The notes under the pieces are model-generated. The model was given only the letters and a program-made list of their open reading frames with translations. It ran no database searches and was not told the origin of the DNA. This document shows, piece after piece, positions 10,375-21,838 of a DNA stretch of 30,758 bases. Every line of letters begins with the position of its first letter. The first letter of the stretch is position 1. Made by a program: the position numbers and the translations under genes. Source of the stretch: Lingula anatina (taxonomy: Eukaryota; Brachiopoda; Lingulata; Lingulida; Lingulidae); NCBI RefSeq assembly GCF_001039355.2, contig NW_019774458.1:1-30758 (forward strand), written 5' to 3'.

Positions 10375-13300
10375 ATGGTAGGTTTCTTGCTATATTCCAT
10401 ACTATATTTAAATTTTCAATAGCTCATAAAATAGCGCGTTCAAGATTCATGTTTTTCATTGACATTGAAAGAAAATCGGTAAAATGCTGATATGAACATG
10501 AAACCAAATAACGTCTGCATCGGGCCTATAAAGTTTACAGCTTTTGATATGTTTTCATTTATAAAGTTCGTTGTTATTATGATGCTGATAAAGTACATGT
10601 ACTGTTTATCGATAAATTGAAAACTTAGATATAAGAAGTATACTGCAGCAGGAGCAACTTGATACTGGTACACGTATGTCTTATGTGCAACGGCTATTTT
10701 AATATTTACATAATATTTTGGCAAGGCCAATAGTATCAGATACGATAGATACAGATACGATAGATTTTTTTACAAGTTATTTACAAATAATTCTTTTAAG
10801 AATAAGAATATTTTTTACAAAACAGCCAACAATTTCCATATGTGTATGTTGATTTAACGGTATTAAAACGTAATTGTTGAAAAGACATGGCCCTTTAAAA
10901 AGTGCCTGTCTACCTTACAGAAGGTGCTTTTAGCCTTATTGGCCGTATACCTCGGCGGTCTCGCACTCGCAGAGAAGAGGGCAGTTACCACCCCAACCGT
11001 GTGTGAGAAAAAGCTGCAAAAACTGACGCAGAAAGTAGATATCTTACTGCGTCAGCTCCAGCTCCAGCAGATGTTCATAGCGGAACGCACACGAACAGAC
11101 GGCGGATCAGGAATAAAACAGGCGAGATGGAGTACCATTGGAACAAGGCCATACCATACATCAAGTAAGAAATACATGTAGTACTCCAGTAAGAATTGTA
11201 TTTGTTATATGATTTCACAAGAGAGAGAGAGAGAGAAAATGTGGGAAATTGGTCGGGGATTTGTGCCGTAAAGGCAGCTGCTATTCTGCGCGTCAACCTT
11301 TGAGGCGCCATGGCAGTGCTCGTTGCTGTAGATTGCACAAGACAAGTTGCCCAAAGGACACAAAGGACACACATGGGATTTCTCTAAGAAATGTCGCAAA
11401 ACCTGCACAATGTTCGCAGGAGCAGGGAGATTTTTTTCGATCGATATTATACTGAACAAAATATATACGCACGAAAGAATATGTAGATTTATTTTCATAT
11501 ATGGAACTAGAGTATATAGCCAAAATTAACAGCATATTTTTCTCGACAAATCGACATCACTTTGAGAGCATTAGGGGAAGTTTAAATGCATAGTCCAAGA
11601 GTTAGGGCATCAAACACACCATGGGGGTCAACATCCTGAGTTCACAGAAACCATTAAATTTGTGCAGAGCAGTACACCAGCGGCGCATGGACATCACTAA
11701 GTTGTCAATAGAGGCCTAAGGGATATTATCCCATTCCTTCTGGAGTGCTACTCGCAGTTGGCGAACATTCTCGAGAGCTGGAAACTGAAAACTCTGATCC
11801 AGAACATTCCACAGGTGTTTGTTGGGCGACATGGTGCATGAGGGTGGTTCCTAATGCTACCAGTGTCTCTGAAGCGTGTTCCCAGACGGCTGACAGTGGA
11901 ATGATGCTCATTCAGGCATGCTGCAACTTCTGTTACTGACAAGCCAGCATTGAGCATGCTGATGGCATGCTCCCTCATGGTTCCAGACATCTGTGGCATG
12001 TTGACAAGTGCCAGAAATACACATTTTGGTGTGTCCTTTTATTGCCTATACGGTAGAGAGTGTCTGTGTATTGGTCTTGCAGATTGACCTCTACTCCGCC
12101 ATGCTCCATTAGTCTTATGGGTGTAAAACCTGAACCTTTGAGTATACTCACGGGGAGCGGCCAAGTGAAACCAGACCACTATAATTGATCAAAACAAATT
12201 CATCAGTTCACATATAAATCATCAAACTGGGCATATGTCATGGTTATCCATTTCAACTGACCATTTTAGTTTCGTGCGTTTATATTTTTGTTCAGTATAA
12301 ATTGGTTCTTTCAGGCCACACCGTGAGTTGGGTGGCAGGCGGCCTTTATCCATTTACCCAGGCAAGGGATTCTTTTGGCACGACTGGCACCAGTGCCGTG
12401 ATCAACGGAGTTGAGTTTCGCATGGCTTCTCAAAAAACAGTATTGTACAGGCCTGGTCAAACGTTCAAAAGTCCACTCCGAAGACTGCCTCTGCCGGCAG
12501 TGCCGCCACAGGTAATTTAATTGTTTTGACACACGCACACGGCATCTATGCACGGCATCTATGCTGTGTGTAACACCTTCACTCTAGTTCTCATTTTACT
12601 ATTTGAATGAACCCTTATCATGCCAACGTGGGCCATCGGGTTAATTTTCGATTTTAGGTGTTTTTCTAGAGCTATAATTACTAGCTAGTATATCTAGCCT
12701 TTATGTTTATTTCGCATATTGCTATTCATCAAACCCCTTCTATAATTTAAGGTCTCTTTCTGTAAGAAACACCAAATTGGTAACGTTACTATGCCTATTT
12801 AGCTAACATGAGGTATGTTGCCTAACACTAAAATCCAGCGTGTTTGGGTCGTATATCGTTTAACAGACACCCAAGCTTTTACTGTAGGTCTTAGCCAAAA
12901 AGACTGTGCCAGAGCAGGTCGCTGAGATGAAAGAATGGTTCAAGGCTTGGAGGGACCAGAATTACAAAGTGCGGGATTACAGAAAGTACTTCAAACCTAT
13001 TCTTTGCTACCTTGAAGGCAAATGGCTGAAGAGTCAAGGAGACGACAAACTGCCTTTTTCACAGTAAATAGATTCTGTCTACACATTCGTTTTTTTTTTT
13101 TTTTTTCAGAAAAAAAGAGACAAGCATTGTTAATTGTAATATATTTAAAGCTTTCGAAACGGCCTAACTGCCACTGGAATATAAGTTCACCTAACATCCT
13201 GAACATTGCAAATTCCGTTTTACCAGCTTTTAGAAAACATATTAATATATCTTATTTTAAGTACATGTATAACTATTTAAAAAAAAGATTTATCCCTATT

Positions 13301-14180
13301 ATTATCTTTGTGAAGCTTCAAGCCGTTGTTGCCTTGAAATCAATAAACGTCTTATGCTTATTATTAACTTTTTTGTTAAAGGTCCTTTTTATCCAACGAG
13401 GAACGCGCCCGGTACCAAGCCTACAGCGGAGCCATTCCAGTAGAGAGGTGAGTCTTTAAAAAATTCGGTTTAAGTATTCCAGTTCTTTTTGAATATGTCT
13501 TTTAGATATTAACTTAAATACGATATCTTTAAACTTTTTAATATATTATTGTACAAAGAAATTGTCATTGAAAATACATACATTAAGATAACCCCTCCCC
13601 CCTCAAGTATGACATAAATATATCTATTCATGGCTTGATATGCCATTTTTAAATCTTACAGACATACCTTTAGACCAACGTCTATCGTCGACTTTGAGAA
13701 CGGTAAACCCGTGTTTGCTACTTGGGACTACAGAGTTTTGTGTCACCCGGTGACTCAAGACATCCCCACCAGTACCTTCCGCGTTGCTGATGACTTGAGT
13801 ATACGGACCGCAAGGAAATTGACTCTGGCTCAACTCTCACGTAGTGATATAGCCAAGTTAGTGCATGTTGTTATGAAAAAGTCAGACACTCCCTTCTCCG
13901 TTTCTTTAATTTGCACTTTCAGATTATTAAATTTTAGGGCATTATTCTATATTGATTGCTAAGGTTCAGTGTCATTCAGACAAAGCCACAGAGGTGGTAC
14001 ACGTTGTAGTTTGCAAAATTTAAATGAGTATTGCTAAATAGATGATGAATTAAAATTCATTTGAATATTTGGGGGTCACAAACAATTCTTTTATAAAGCA
14101 CTAGCAGGTATATCCAAAAGCTACTAGGACTCTGGACAGGCAGGTATTCAATCTGAAATTGTCTGAAATTGCATATCGCC

Positions 14181-14229
<49 letters not shown>

Positions 14230-17200
14230 TAGCCAAACAAATTTGTTAGCTATCTTTGTGCACATTTTACATCAGAATTATATATTTATCACAAATCCAC
14301 AGGTTCCAGCTTAACCCACTGAATCGGCCATGGAAAGCAAATTCAGAGTTCGACGACTCCGATTATGAATTTCTCGATCAGCTGATGTCTCAGGTCCCGG
14401 GTAGGTTGCGTAACAAAACCCTCCTGTAATGGAGTTGGGGCCTGGTATAAATTAGAAATTAATAAAATTAGGTTTATAACTCGTAATTTTTTCTCATTGG
14501 TTTTGGATAGGGCATACCATGCTGAGATTTTCCAGAATTATTCATTTTTGCTCGCTGTAGTAAGGTCTTATACATTGTGTGATTTTAACAAACATGGGCA
14601 CCACATCTTATCAACATAATGTCCTTTTTTTTTAATGGATAAAGACATTTGCAGAACAACTAGAATTAGATAATTTTAAAATTGTGAATTCCGTATAAAT
14701 TCCCTATTTTGCCGAAATGGCCATGAAAAAAGGCAATTATGTAGATTAAATTTAGAGTATATCCGAAGTCCCTGTAACACCGATCTTGTGACCACTCAGA
14801 GAAAGAATTTCGCTCGCCCTCACCCCTTCAACGTTGGGGCTTTGACAATATTTGATAGACAAAACCAAATTAATTTGTCAGTGTTATTCAATTTAGAATA
14901 TTGCAGCCTTTTCCTTTGTGGCATATTATTTGTGAGAGTGGACAAAAATATGTTCTCCAAGCAGCCCCAATTTCAGTGATTGAAAATGGGCGAAGTTCAC
15001 TATTTTGAATTGTAGGTGCTCGCCTTTCCGTTCTGCAATGGTTGCGCTTTTTTTTTAAAGAGCTTTAAAGAGTCACCTATGTTTTAAAAGCCAGTGTATG
15101 CTTTAAAAGCCACCTGATTGCTTCGATTGGGAACTTATAGTTGGTAGTTGCCGGATAAAGATTTTCTTGGTTCACCTGACATTTTTTCTTTTTCCTAGGT
15201 CCAAATAACTACGACGGAAAGTTGTATGACGATTCGTTCTCCAAACCAACCCACCCTTTTACCGCTACCAACAACAATGCTGCCAAGGTGAGAATGAAGT
15301 AAAGACATATTCAAAACCGTGCCCCCTTTGAATTGTAAGTCTAATGTTGATGGTCTAGATGGTCTTCGGAGTCCCCTGACATATTTATGCTCTTGTCACT
15401 ACTAATATTTCACATGACAAAAATAGAGCCATCGATAATACTTTGAAAATAATTTAGGGATTCAAAATCTACCTATTTGAAAGAGCACCCTCAGTTTTTT
15501 CTCCTTTAGAACATGTCTTTTAGTTGGGGATATACTAGCTCTCATGAATACATTTAATTTTTTTCCAATCCATTTATCCAGCTGAACACCGCGTTTTACC
15601 ACAGATGGTCAAAGGTCTCACAGACCGGAACCGGAAGTCTTAAAGCTCGCCACAGAGGATTCTCTGACAACACAGTTTTCATGGCACAAACATCACAGCC
15701 GTCGGTAGGACCTAATGTTTTAAGTGATATGTAATTTTTGGATAATTGAAATTGAAATGTTTCCAAGAGATTTCTGATATGGGAATTAATACGCCGTTAA
15801 TGGACGCAGTTGGTTTTAATTGAAACCTACCATTGATTTGTTTGAAATACATGCAGTGCTATTTGTTTTAATTATTATTATTTTTATTTATTTATTTATT
15901 TTTTTTTTGGGGGGGGGATTTAATAATTAAAATACAAGAGCCTTTGAGAAATATGTCCCAAACATTTAGGAACGGAATATTAAATGACATGCTAGACACT
16001 GACGTACAGATGGAGCTCATACCAGCTGTACTACATTACATGTAGTACATGTCCACGTACAACTGGATGAATCAAGATTTGATATCTCAAACGTGTTTAC
16101 ATAGACATGGATATGTCAATTTAAACGTAGATGTATATAGATACTCGTACTTTAAGTATTTCAGTAGTAGAGCTTACTAAAAATTGAAAGGATATATTTC
16201 ACATCACTCTAGATACAGCAATAAAGAAACATTTACACATTGCATTGTACAGTAATTCATATTACCTTGTCCTCATTTTACAATGATTTATGGCGTATTA
16301 ATCTCGTATAGGTAGCAGGGATGAAGGTTGAGGATTGCAACTTTGTTGGAGGGAAAAAAGTATGTAAAAGTTATGAACAGCGCTGGTCATACGCCATTCC
16401 GCTTTTCGTGACCTACCTTAACCCACTGGCTAATTGGAATCCATATGGACTGACCATGCACATGAAGAGTAGGTTCATGTCATATTTCTGATAGTAACTG
16501 CCCTGTGTGTTTTACAAGTACATGTATACTTTCCAATTTTTGCGCTTAATTTTTTTTCTTCATTATGATATTAGTAAGAATTTCTTTTATTTAGTGATAA
16601 GTAATAAAACTTCTGCAAATACTTTAATACATGAACATGTATGTCGATTTTTAGGGCGTATTCCCAGACATTTAGATCGATATATCCCCGTGGGGAGTCT
16701 CACTAGATTACTGTCAGATAATCCGGCTTAAATGTCCGTCCCGCCTACTACAAGCTGTAAGGGGGTAATTAACTTTTGTGCCCGCTCGGCTGACAGCTAT
16801 TTAGCGTGAACCCCCAGGGAGTTAGGTCGATCTAGTTTGGATCGATCTAATCTCTGGGAATGGGGTCTTAGAAGCGGGATTAAGGAAAGTTTCTGATATA
16901 TAATTAATTAGGTTATGATGACAAAACAGTATACGACAAAGGGCGAACAGGCAGGTTTACAAACTCCACAGCCTACAACGGGATCAGCGAATACGTTTAC
17001 TACAGTACGCCTAGTGAATTTTTCGGAAGCTCTAAGGTATACTTAAATAAGTTTGTCGCTTAGTGGAATTTAGCGTGTGGCTACAATTTATAAGCTAATA
17101 ACTAATAATGACTTGTAAGACTGCAAAATTAAATATGACAGAAAACTTTTCAGTGACAATTAATTTTTATGAGATCAAGCTACATGTATCAGTAAGAGAT

Positions 17201-17660
17201 TGACAAAAAAAAAGCGTATGGCAGTTGTCGTTTGGTCTTGTCTCATCGATTGTTTTTTAAACGCGTTGTATTTCATGAATGACTTTATCTGTTTGTATTG
17301 ATTTATTCGAATGAAGACGTTGTAATTTTCGCTTACGTTCGTCACCCGCTGAGTCTATATCTGCATTAAATGGTAATGGCTTTCACCTACAGTAGATGTT
17401 TTTCGTGCGACTTTCAGTATGGCGACGCAAAACCAAAGGGCGTCCTCGATCCGAAGGGAGTTATCCGCAGCGTGAGTAAAGGCGGAATAAGAATGAAGTT
17501 GCCAAACATTCCCGGGGTAGGCACTCTCCGTCAAACCTATCCCATTTTTCCCATCCATGGAGAGGGCAGCACTGCATGGAAGGAATACGAGGCTCTGGCT
17601 GACCTCGTTTTGAAGAGGAAAACACATGCGAATATGTTAATTGAACCAATATCGTATTAA
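10375..17660 (+). CDS. Copy C: complete 12-exon gene for a 571-aa secreted protein, inverted relative to B
   Basis: Plus-strand coding exons: 10375-10377 (ATG, then donor GTAGGT), 10921-11164, 12315-12511, 12888-13063, 13382-13447, 13662-13856, 14303-14400, 15199-15287, 15582-15704, 16312-16468, 16912-17036, 17418-17660 (stop TAA). Every exon has the same length and phase as in copy B, and the 571-codon frame is intact. The same landmarks recur: signal peptide MKVLLALLAVYLGGLALA, RPGQTFKSP, EWFKAWRDQ, FATWDYRVLCHP, WNPYGL, the N-S-T sequon in exon 11, and YPIFPIHGEG near the C terminus. Substitutions cluster at loop-like positions (for example ATNNNAAK against AIDNKAAK at the end of exon 8), which suggests continued selection on protein. 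Intron 2 carries a deleted Tc1-like element. AATAAA lies at 17734-17739. The family is unrecognised; an extracellular or matrix role is only a guess from the signal peptide. Confidence 0.88.
11448..12299 (-). mobile_element. Internally deleted Tc1-like element in intron 2 of copy C
   Basis: Terminal inverted repeats of about 30 bp bound it: TATACTGAACAAAA then ACGCACGAAA at 11448-11477, mirrored at 12269-12299. Inside, on the minus strand from 11999, is a transposase N terminus (MSGTMREHAISMLNAGLSV, then HSTVSRLGTRFRDTGSIRN), a Tc1-type helix-turn-helix. After about 50 residues it jumps to C-terminal-type sequence in another frame (WNVLDQ, LRVALQKEWDNIP, SMRRWC), with stops. The catalytic DDE core is missing, so the element is non-autonomous and decayed. 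Confidence 0.8.
14180..14229. repeat. (CA)n(GA)n microsatellite, intron 6 of copy C
   Basis: CA repeats pass into GA repeats, ending about 74 nt before exon 7. The sequence between the tract and the exon aligns with copy B (TTGTGCACATTTTACAT against TTTTGCACATTTAACAT). Confidence 0.9.
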
Positions 17661-17733
17661 TTCTACATACACAATATTGTGCCAATTTAACTAAAAGCTC
17701 TGATTTGTAATTTGTGCAATATTTCTGGGTAAA

Positions 17734-17739
17734 AATAAA
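17734..17739 (+). terminator. Polyadenylation signal of copy C
   Basis: AATAAA about 75 nt past the TAA of copy C. Confidence 0.55.
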
Positions 17740-18430
17740 ATCGACAGCATGCAAGATTTTGTTAATTTTCTTTCCCAAATTATAACTTACTAGTATGAGT
17801 TGGATGAAAATTTGTCTAAAACGAGTTAAACTTTTACATGCGCAAAAGGACCAGATGAATAAAATGGGTTTATATTTTTGAGTTGAGTTGATCCTCTGGT
17901 GACGCGTTTTAGTCGATTTCTGGTCAAAGTTAATCAGGTTTCAAATATACTGCTGAAGAGAAGGTTGCATGAGACTGGCTTTATAAAAGAATTTTATTCT
18001 AAACATTAGTCTCAATCTTTAGACATTTTTTCTACTTCAGTTCATGGTGCATCCGCAGGTGGCCATTTCATAAAATTTATTTACTTATAAGGTTTCCTAT
18101 CTGGAATTTTCTCACCAATCTTCTCCTATTCTAGAATCAGAGAGAGAGAGAGATCTACATGTACCGTATGTGAAAAGACCGTGATCGGTTAATCACAGCT
18201 TACGAATGAGCAAATAACGATTACTGTACCGTGCGTTGTACCAGTACATTATTGAAATAATCAAGAATAATGGCTTGCTAATACTAATATATCAACATAC
18301 GTCCGCTCACTCATATACGCCATTGATATCTGTCCATTACCACTTTAAGACCTGAATATTACTTCCTGGAACTGTTCTATTTATGTCTTCTGGGATATCC
18401 TGTTTGCGGCAAAATAGAAGTACTTAACAC
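17740..18430. other. Intergenic DNA after copy C
   Basis: The first 250 bp retain the 3' flank shared with copy B; the rest is A/T-rich with a short GA tract near 18141. No gene seen. Confidence 0.5.
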
Positions 18431-18492
18431 ATAAATACCGGAACGATTCAACATAACATGAAAGCAGGATTCATCTGGGAAGAGGCGAGCAT
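18431..18492 (+). promoter_or_regulatory. Candidate start region and 5' exon of CD225-1
   Basis: ATAAATA at 18431-18437 precedes a short stretch ending at a strong donor, GCAT|GTAAGTAT (18493). CD225-1 needs an upstream non-coding exon because its first coding exon has an acceptor before the ATG; this is the best donor I noticed upstream. Low certainty. Confidence 0.25.
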
Positions 18493-18975
18493 GTAAGTAT
18501 ACAGTGGCATAACGACGTGTAAATTAGATCAATAGAAAGCAAAAAAAAAAAGTTCTCGAACTGTCGGTTTATTATTGGGAATTCAAACACATCATACAAA
18601 TACGCCTCGTGTGAAAAACTGAAGGCTTGTATTCTTGGGATACTGTTTTTACCGACAATAAAATATTTAAATATTAGGCATAATAGTCGCTAACCATGGA
18701 AAACGGTGGCAGTGCTGGATTTAATAAAATTTTGCAGAGTGTCGTACTGTACATCTATAAAACATTGAGCCGTGGCTGAAGCCCTGAGTGTACTTAAAAG
18801 AATTTAGTACAGTCACGTAAGAAGCTTTGAATGACTAAAAACTGCATTAACCTACCCTCCACCAGGGCGGCAGATAGGCACATTTTCCACCAACCAGTTA
18901 GAAGATTACCAAATTAAGCCAGAGATATTATCTGTGAATATCTAGTGAAAAATCAATCAATGGACCTGGTAGAGG

Positions 18976-19126
18976 GTTTTAACCTAACCTCTGATATCAC
19001 GGGGTGTGTGTGTGTGTGTGTGTGTGTGTGGGAGGGGGGGGGGGCTCTAAATAAGTGTACAAAATGACAGTGAAGGCGATACCATATTTTGTAACAGACT
19101 ACCAGATGATCCTGTGGTCAGAGAGA
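18976..19126 (+). repeat. Direct repeat, left copy, upstream of CD225-1
   Basis: TCTGATATCA, CTCTAAA, ACAAAATGA, TTTGTAACAGACT and ATCCTGTGGTCAGAGAG occur in the same order at 21731-21838. This copy also holds a (GT)n tract and a G run (about 19003-19043) absent from the other copy. Confidence 0.6.
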
Positions 19127-19845
19127 AGCTTTAGCCTATCCCCGACAACTACGTACTGGTGCACACCTGTCAGTACATGTGTGTGGGACTCAATGAAAGA
19201 AAAATGTATCCAGCTGTAAATAATGTCACTTAACTCAGCTCAGCTTTGACAGTAAGAAATTACCCAGAAATCGTGCCAATTAATACAATAAAGAATCAAT
19301 TCACATCAGAGATTGAGCTGTTACCATGCCCACAAGATCCTTTTCGTTCGGGACGAAGTAAACATGTTTTCAAATTATTAAAAATGTACAAGACCATCCC
19401 TGAAGGATGCCAAGTTACTTAAATAAATCCGCTCTTCATATCCGGAATACCTCATTTGTAAGAGCTTTCATCGGTGATACTTTCATTCCGGGTCCAAACA
19501 ATTGACCCGTTGTGTGAGAAAGGGGTTAGCAACTATACCAGTTAATGGAATCCAGTTGACTTTTCTCCACGAATAACCTATAAATAAAATATGCCTACGT
19601 AGATGTGCAGGAGGACAGTTTATGGGGGGGGGGGGGGGGTACGTCTATTACCGGTACATAGGTACGTCTTGAGTACCGCTACAAAGCCTAAAAATGGAGA
19701 AAAAAAAAAGAAGAATACACAGAAACAGAAAATTGACATACACTGTTAGAGTTATATAAGGCTACTCATTTACCTCAATTAACTTTTAGCTCTTTAGAAA
19801 GCCTTTTTTTACCTTTTACGTTTTTTTTTTAAATTTTTGTTTCAG
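19127..19845. other. Non-coding DNA upstream of CD225-1 coding exon 1
   Basis: Probably the 5' UTR intron of CD225-1. It holds a run of about 15 G at 19625-19639 and A- and T-rich runs, ending in a good polypyrimidine tract and acceptor at 19845. No ORF of interest. Confidence 0.5.
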
Positions 19846-19854
19846 CTTGAGGCA

Positions 19855-21210
19855 ATGATTAAGCAGAAGATACATGAAGATGACGCGATGGGATTTTCTG
19901 AAAGTCCAACTTGTACCACTACGTGCATGAAGACAGTGAATCCAGTACCCCTTCAAACAAAACAGTCGACTAACAATGACAAACAGGAAATGGAATCTGA
20001 GAACTATGCAATTCTGAATATCACAAATGAAGAAAGGACAATAACAGGAAGCGGGCTGTCATCAAAACCTCATTCGAACGAACCAATCAAAACAAGCGCA
20101 GACACGGATTCGCAAAACTACGTCACAAGTCCCGGGCAAATTAGTGCTGATATAAAAATGGAAGAACTAGGGAAGTTGGGAGTATATAGTCCTCCCTATA
20201 AATCCACAACGTTTCCTTTCCCAATCGTCAAAGAGATGAAATCAAAGCAAAGATTATCGAAGCCCCAAGTGATCATGGGATCGATTTCCTGTCTTATTAA
20301 CCCTCTGTGTGGAGCATTCTCTTTGCTATTATTATGTAAGTAAATGCAACCAATTAATCCTTCCCTGAATTAAGATTACCAAGATAACTTGTGAATATAT
20401 TTGCTAATTAACTCAATGTTTGATACAATAGCACTGATGTTAATATAGAAGTGATTGCCATCTACAATTACGTTTTCACAACGAGAAAGAAAAAATCCGC
20501 GAGTGCCAAACGATGTGCAGCATGTGTGTGCATGTGTGTGTGTGTGTGTGTGTGTGTAGGTGTGCGCGCGCGCGCGCGCGCGGGTGTTTCGAACATCCAC
20601 ATTCTTTAGTTTCTATACAGTTGTAAAATATAGGGAAGAGCGAAGACCTATATTCTAGTTGCAAAACAACCGCATAAATTTATCACATTTCCGATTACAG
20701 TAGTCGCTTAGGGAAATCTGGAGTATTCTAACCATTTCGTGGTTGAAGCATGGAAACCATGGAAATGATAAATGATTAATGGACGCACACAACACACACA
20801 TGTACATATGCGTGTATTTTAACAGTGCATGAAAAAAGATACGACTCTTTTATGTAGCAGAAAGAATGAAAAATAATAGTGAAAAAATGTCCCAAATTAA
20901 CACAATATGTTCTGGTTTCGGATGTGGTTTTATAGGAGATTATTTATAAATATGACGTATGTTTTTATACATTCTCATATCAATCTCGCTTTCCTGTCGG
21001 TTATACCCTAGCAAATCCAGGTTACCCATGAGTCTTAGCAGTTTTATATTTGTTTCAGGTACATCGACTAGACTAAAGACATCTGAGCGTAACCTTCGCC
21101 ATTCCAAGAGATTACAGGTGGCCTCCTTTCTCATAGGACTTCTTGGAATCTGCTGTACTTTGGCCGCCTTGGGAATTGTTCTGGCTTTGCGGTACAACGA
21201 TGTGATATGA
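19855..21210 (+). CDS. CD225-1: complete CD225/dispanin (IFITM-like) two-TM membrane protein
   Basis: Coding exons 19855-20335 and 21059-21210 (stop TGA) join in phase 1 to give 210 aa. I chose the ATG at 19855 because a clear acceptor (pyrimidine tract then CAG, 19843-19845) lies just upstream, so a non-coding 5' exon is expected. Residues 1-110 are polar, Thr/Ser/Asn-rich and probably disordered, followed by a YSPPYKSTTFPFP segment. TM1 spans about 138-161 (ISCLINPLCGAFSLLLL), a short basic loop with TSERNLRHSKRLQ follows, and TM2 spans about 181-204. The NPL-G core of TM1, an intron at the Cys ending TM1, and the charged loop before TM2 are typical of the CD225 family. Members traffic through endosomal or plasma membranes and include vertebrate IFITMs; the role here is unknown. 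The N-terminal tail is longer than in IFITMs, closer to dispanin/PRRT-type proteins. Confidence 0.82.
20522..20583. repeat. (TG)n(CG)n alternating purine-pyrimidine tract, CD225-1 intron
   Basis: About 60 nt of TG repeats pass into about 20 nt of CG repeats with minimal interruption, 190 bp after the exon 1 donor. Such tracts are classic Z-DNA formers. Confidence 0.85.
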
Positions 21211-21266
21211 ATAAGTGGAGGGAATCATACAAAACAATACATTTTCTTTAACAAACTTGCTTTGTT

Positions 21267-21547
21267 ACCTCCGCCAAGGAGGTTATGTTTTCAACCCTGT
21301 TTGTTTGATTGTTTGTTTGTTTGTTTGTTTGTCATCAACATAACTCAAAAAGTTATTGATGAATTTCGATGGAATTTTCAGGGTAGGTCAGAAATGGGTT
21401 AACTTAGAAGTGATTAGTATTTGGTGGTGATCGGGATCAATAATCAATCAATAATCAAAAATATCTCAAATTTAGGGGTGAAACGGCATTGGATGGAGAC
21501 TTTGCTGCCTTGGCGGAGGTCTGCGTTCTCTGAGTGCTTTTCTAGTT
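21267..21547. mobile_element. Short terminal-inverted-repeat element downstream of CD225-1
   Basis: ACCTCCGCCAAGG at 21267-21279 is perfectly inverted at 21508-21520 (CCTTGGCGGAGGT), followed by TCTGCGTTCTCTGAGTGC and TTTTCTAGTT. A (GTTT)n tract lies near the left end. From memory, and unverified here, these ends resemble a small non-autonomous repeat dispersed in many marine animal genomes. No coding capacity. Confidence 0.65.
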
Positions 21548-21730
21548 ATATGATTATCATTGTCCACTTTTTTTACAGTATTACTTCGATCTTTATTGGT
21601 AATTTTGTTATGGACCGTAGAACACTTTGCTATTTCATACGTCACTCCAATAAGCTAGGTAGATAATTCTTTTAGACCGTTATTTCATTAATATGTTTTT
21701 GTATGCAAGGAAAGTAGTGAACTGCCACAG

Positions 21731-21838
21731 TTGTTAACTGCCTTCTGATATCAGGGGCCTCTAAAGTAGCATACAAAATGAAAGAATAGACGAAATTTTT
21801 GTAACAGACTGCTAGTAGCGGATCCTGTGGTCAGAGAG
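21731..21838 (+). repeat. Direct repeat, right copy, downstream of CD225-1
   Basis: Diverged copy, in the same orientation, of the segment at 18976-19126; the two bracket CD225-1. There is no ORF and no obvious terminal structure. It may be a dispersed repeat or a duplication remnant. Confidence 0.6.

Noticed and set aside
13022-13459. A 145-codon open frame across 13022-13459 on the plus strand
   Set aside because: It reads exons 4 and 5 of copy C in a wrong frame and runs through the intron between them; true exon phases do not match.
20376-20664. Cys/His/Thr/Arg-rich frames on the minus strand that look like a zinc-binding protein
   Set aside because: Produced by translation of the TG/CG microsatellite.
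21421-21666. 81-codon open frame after CD225-1
   Set aside because: Lies mostly in the short inverted-repeat element and has no recognisable protein features.
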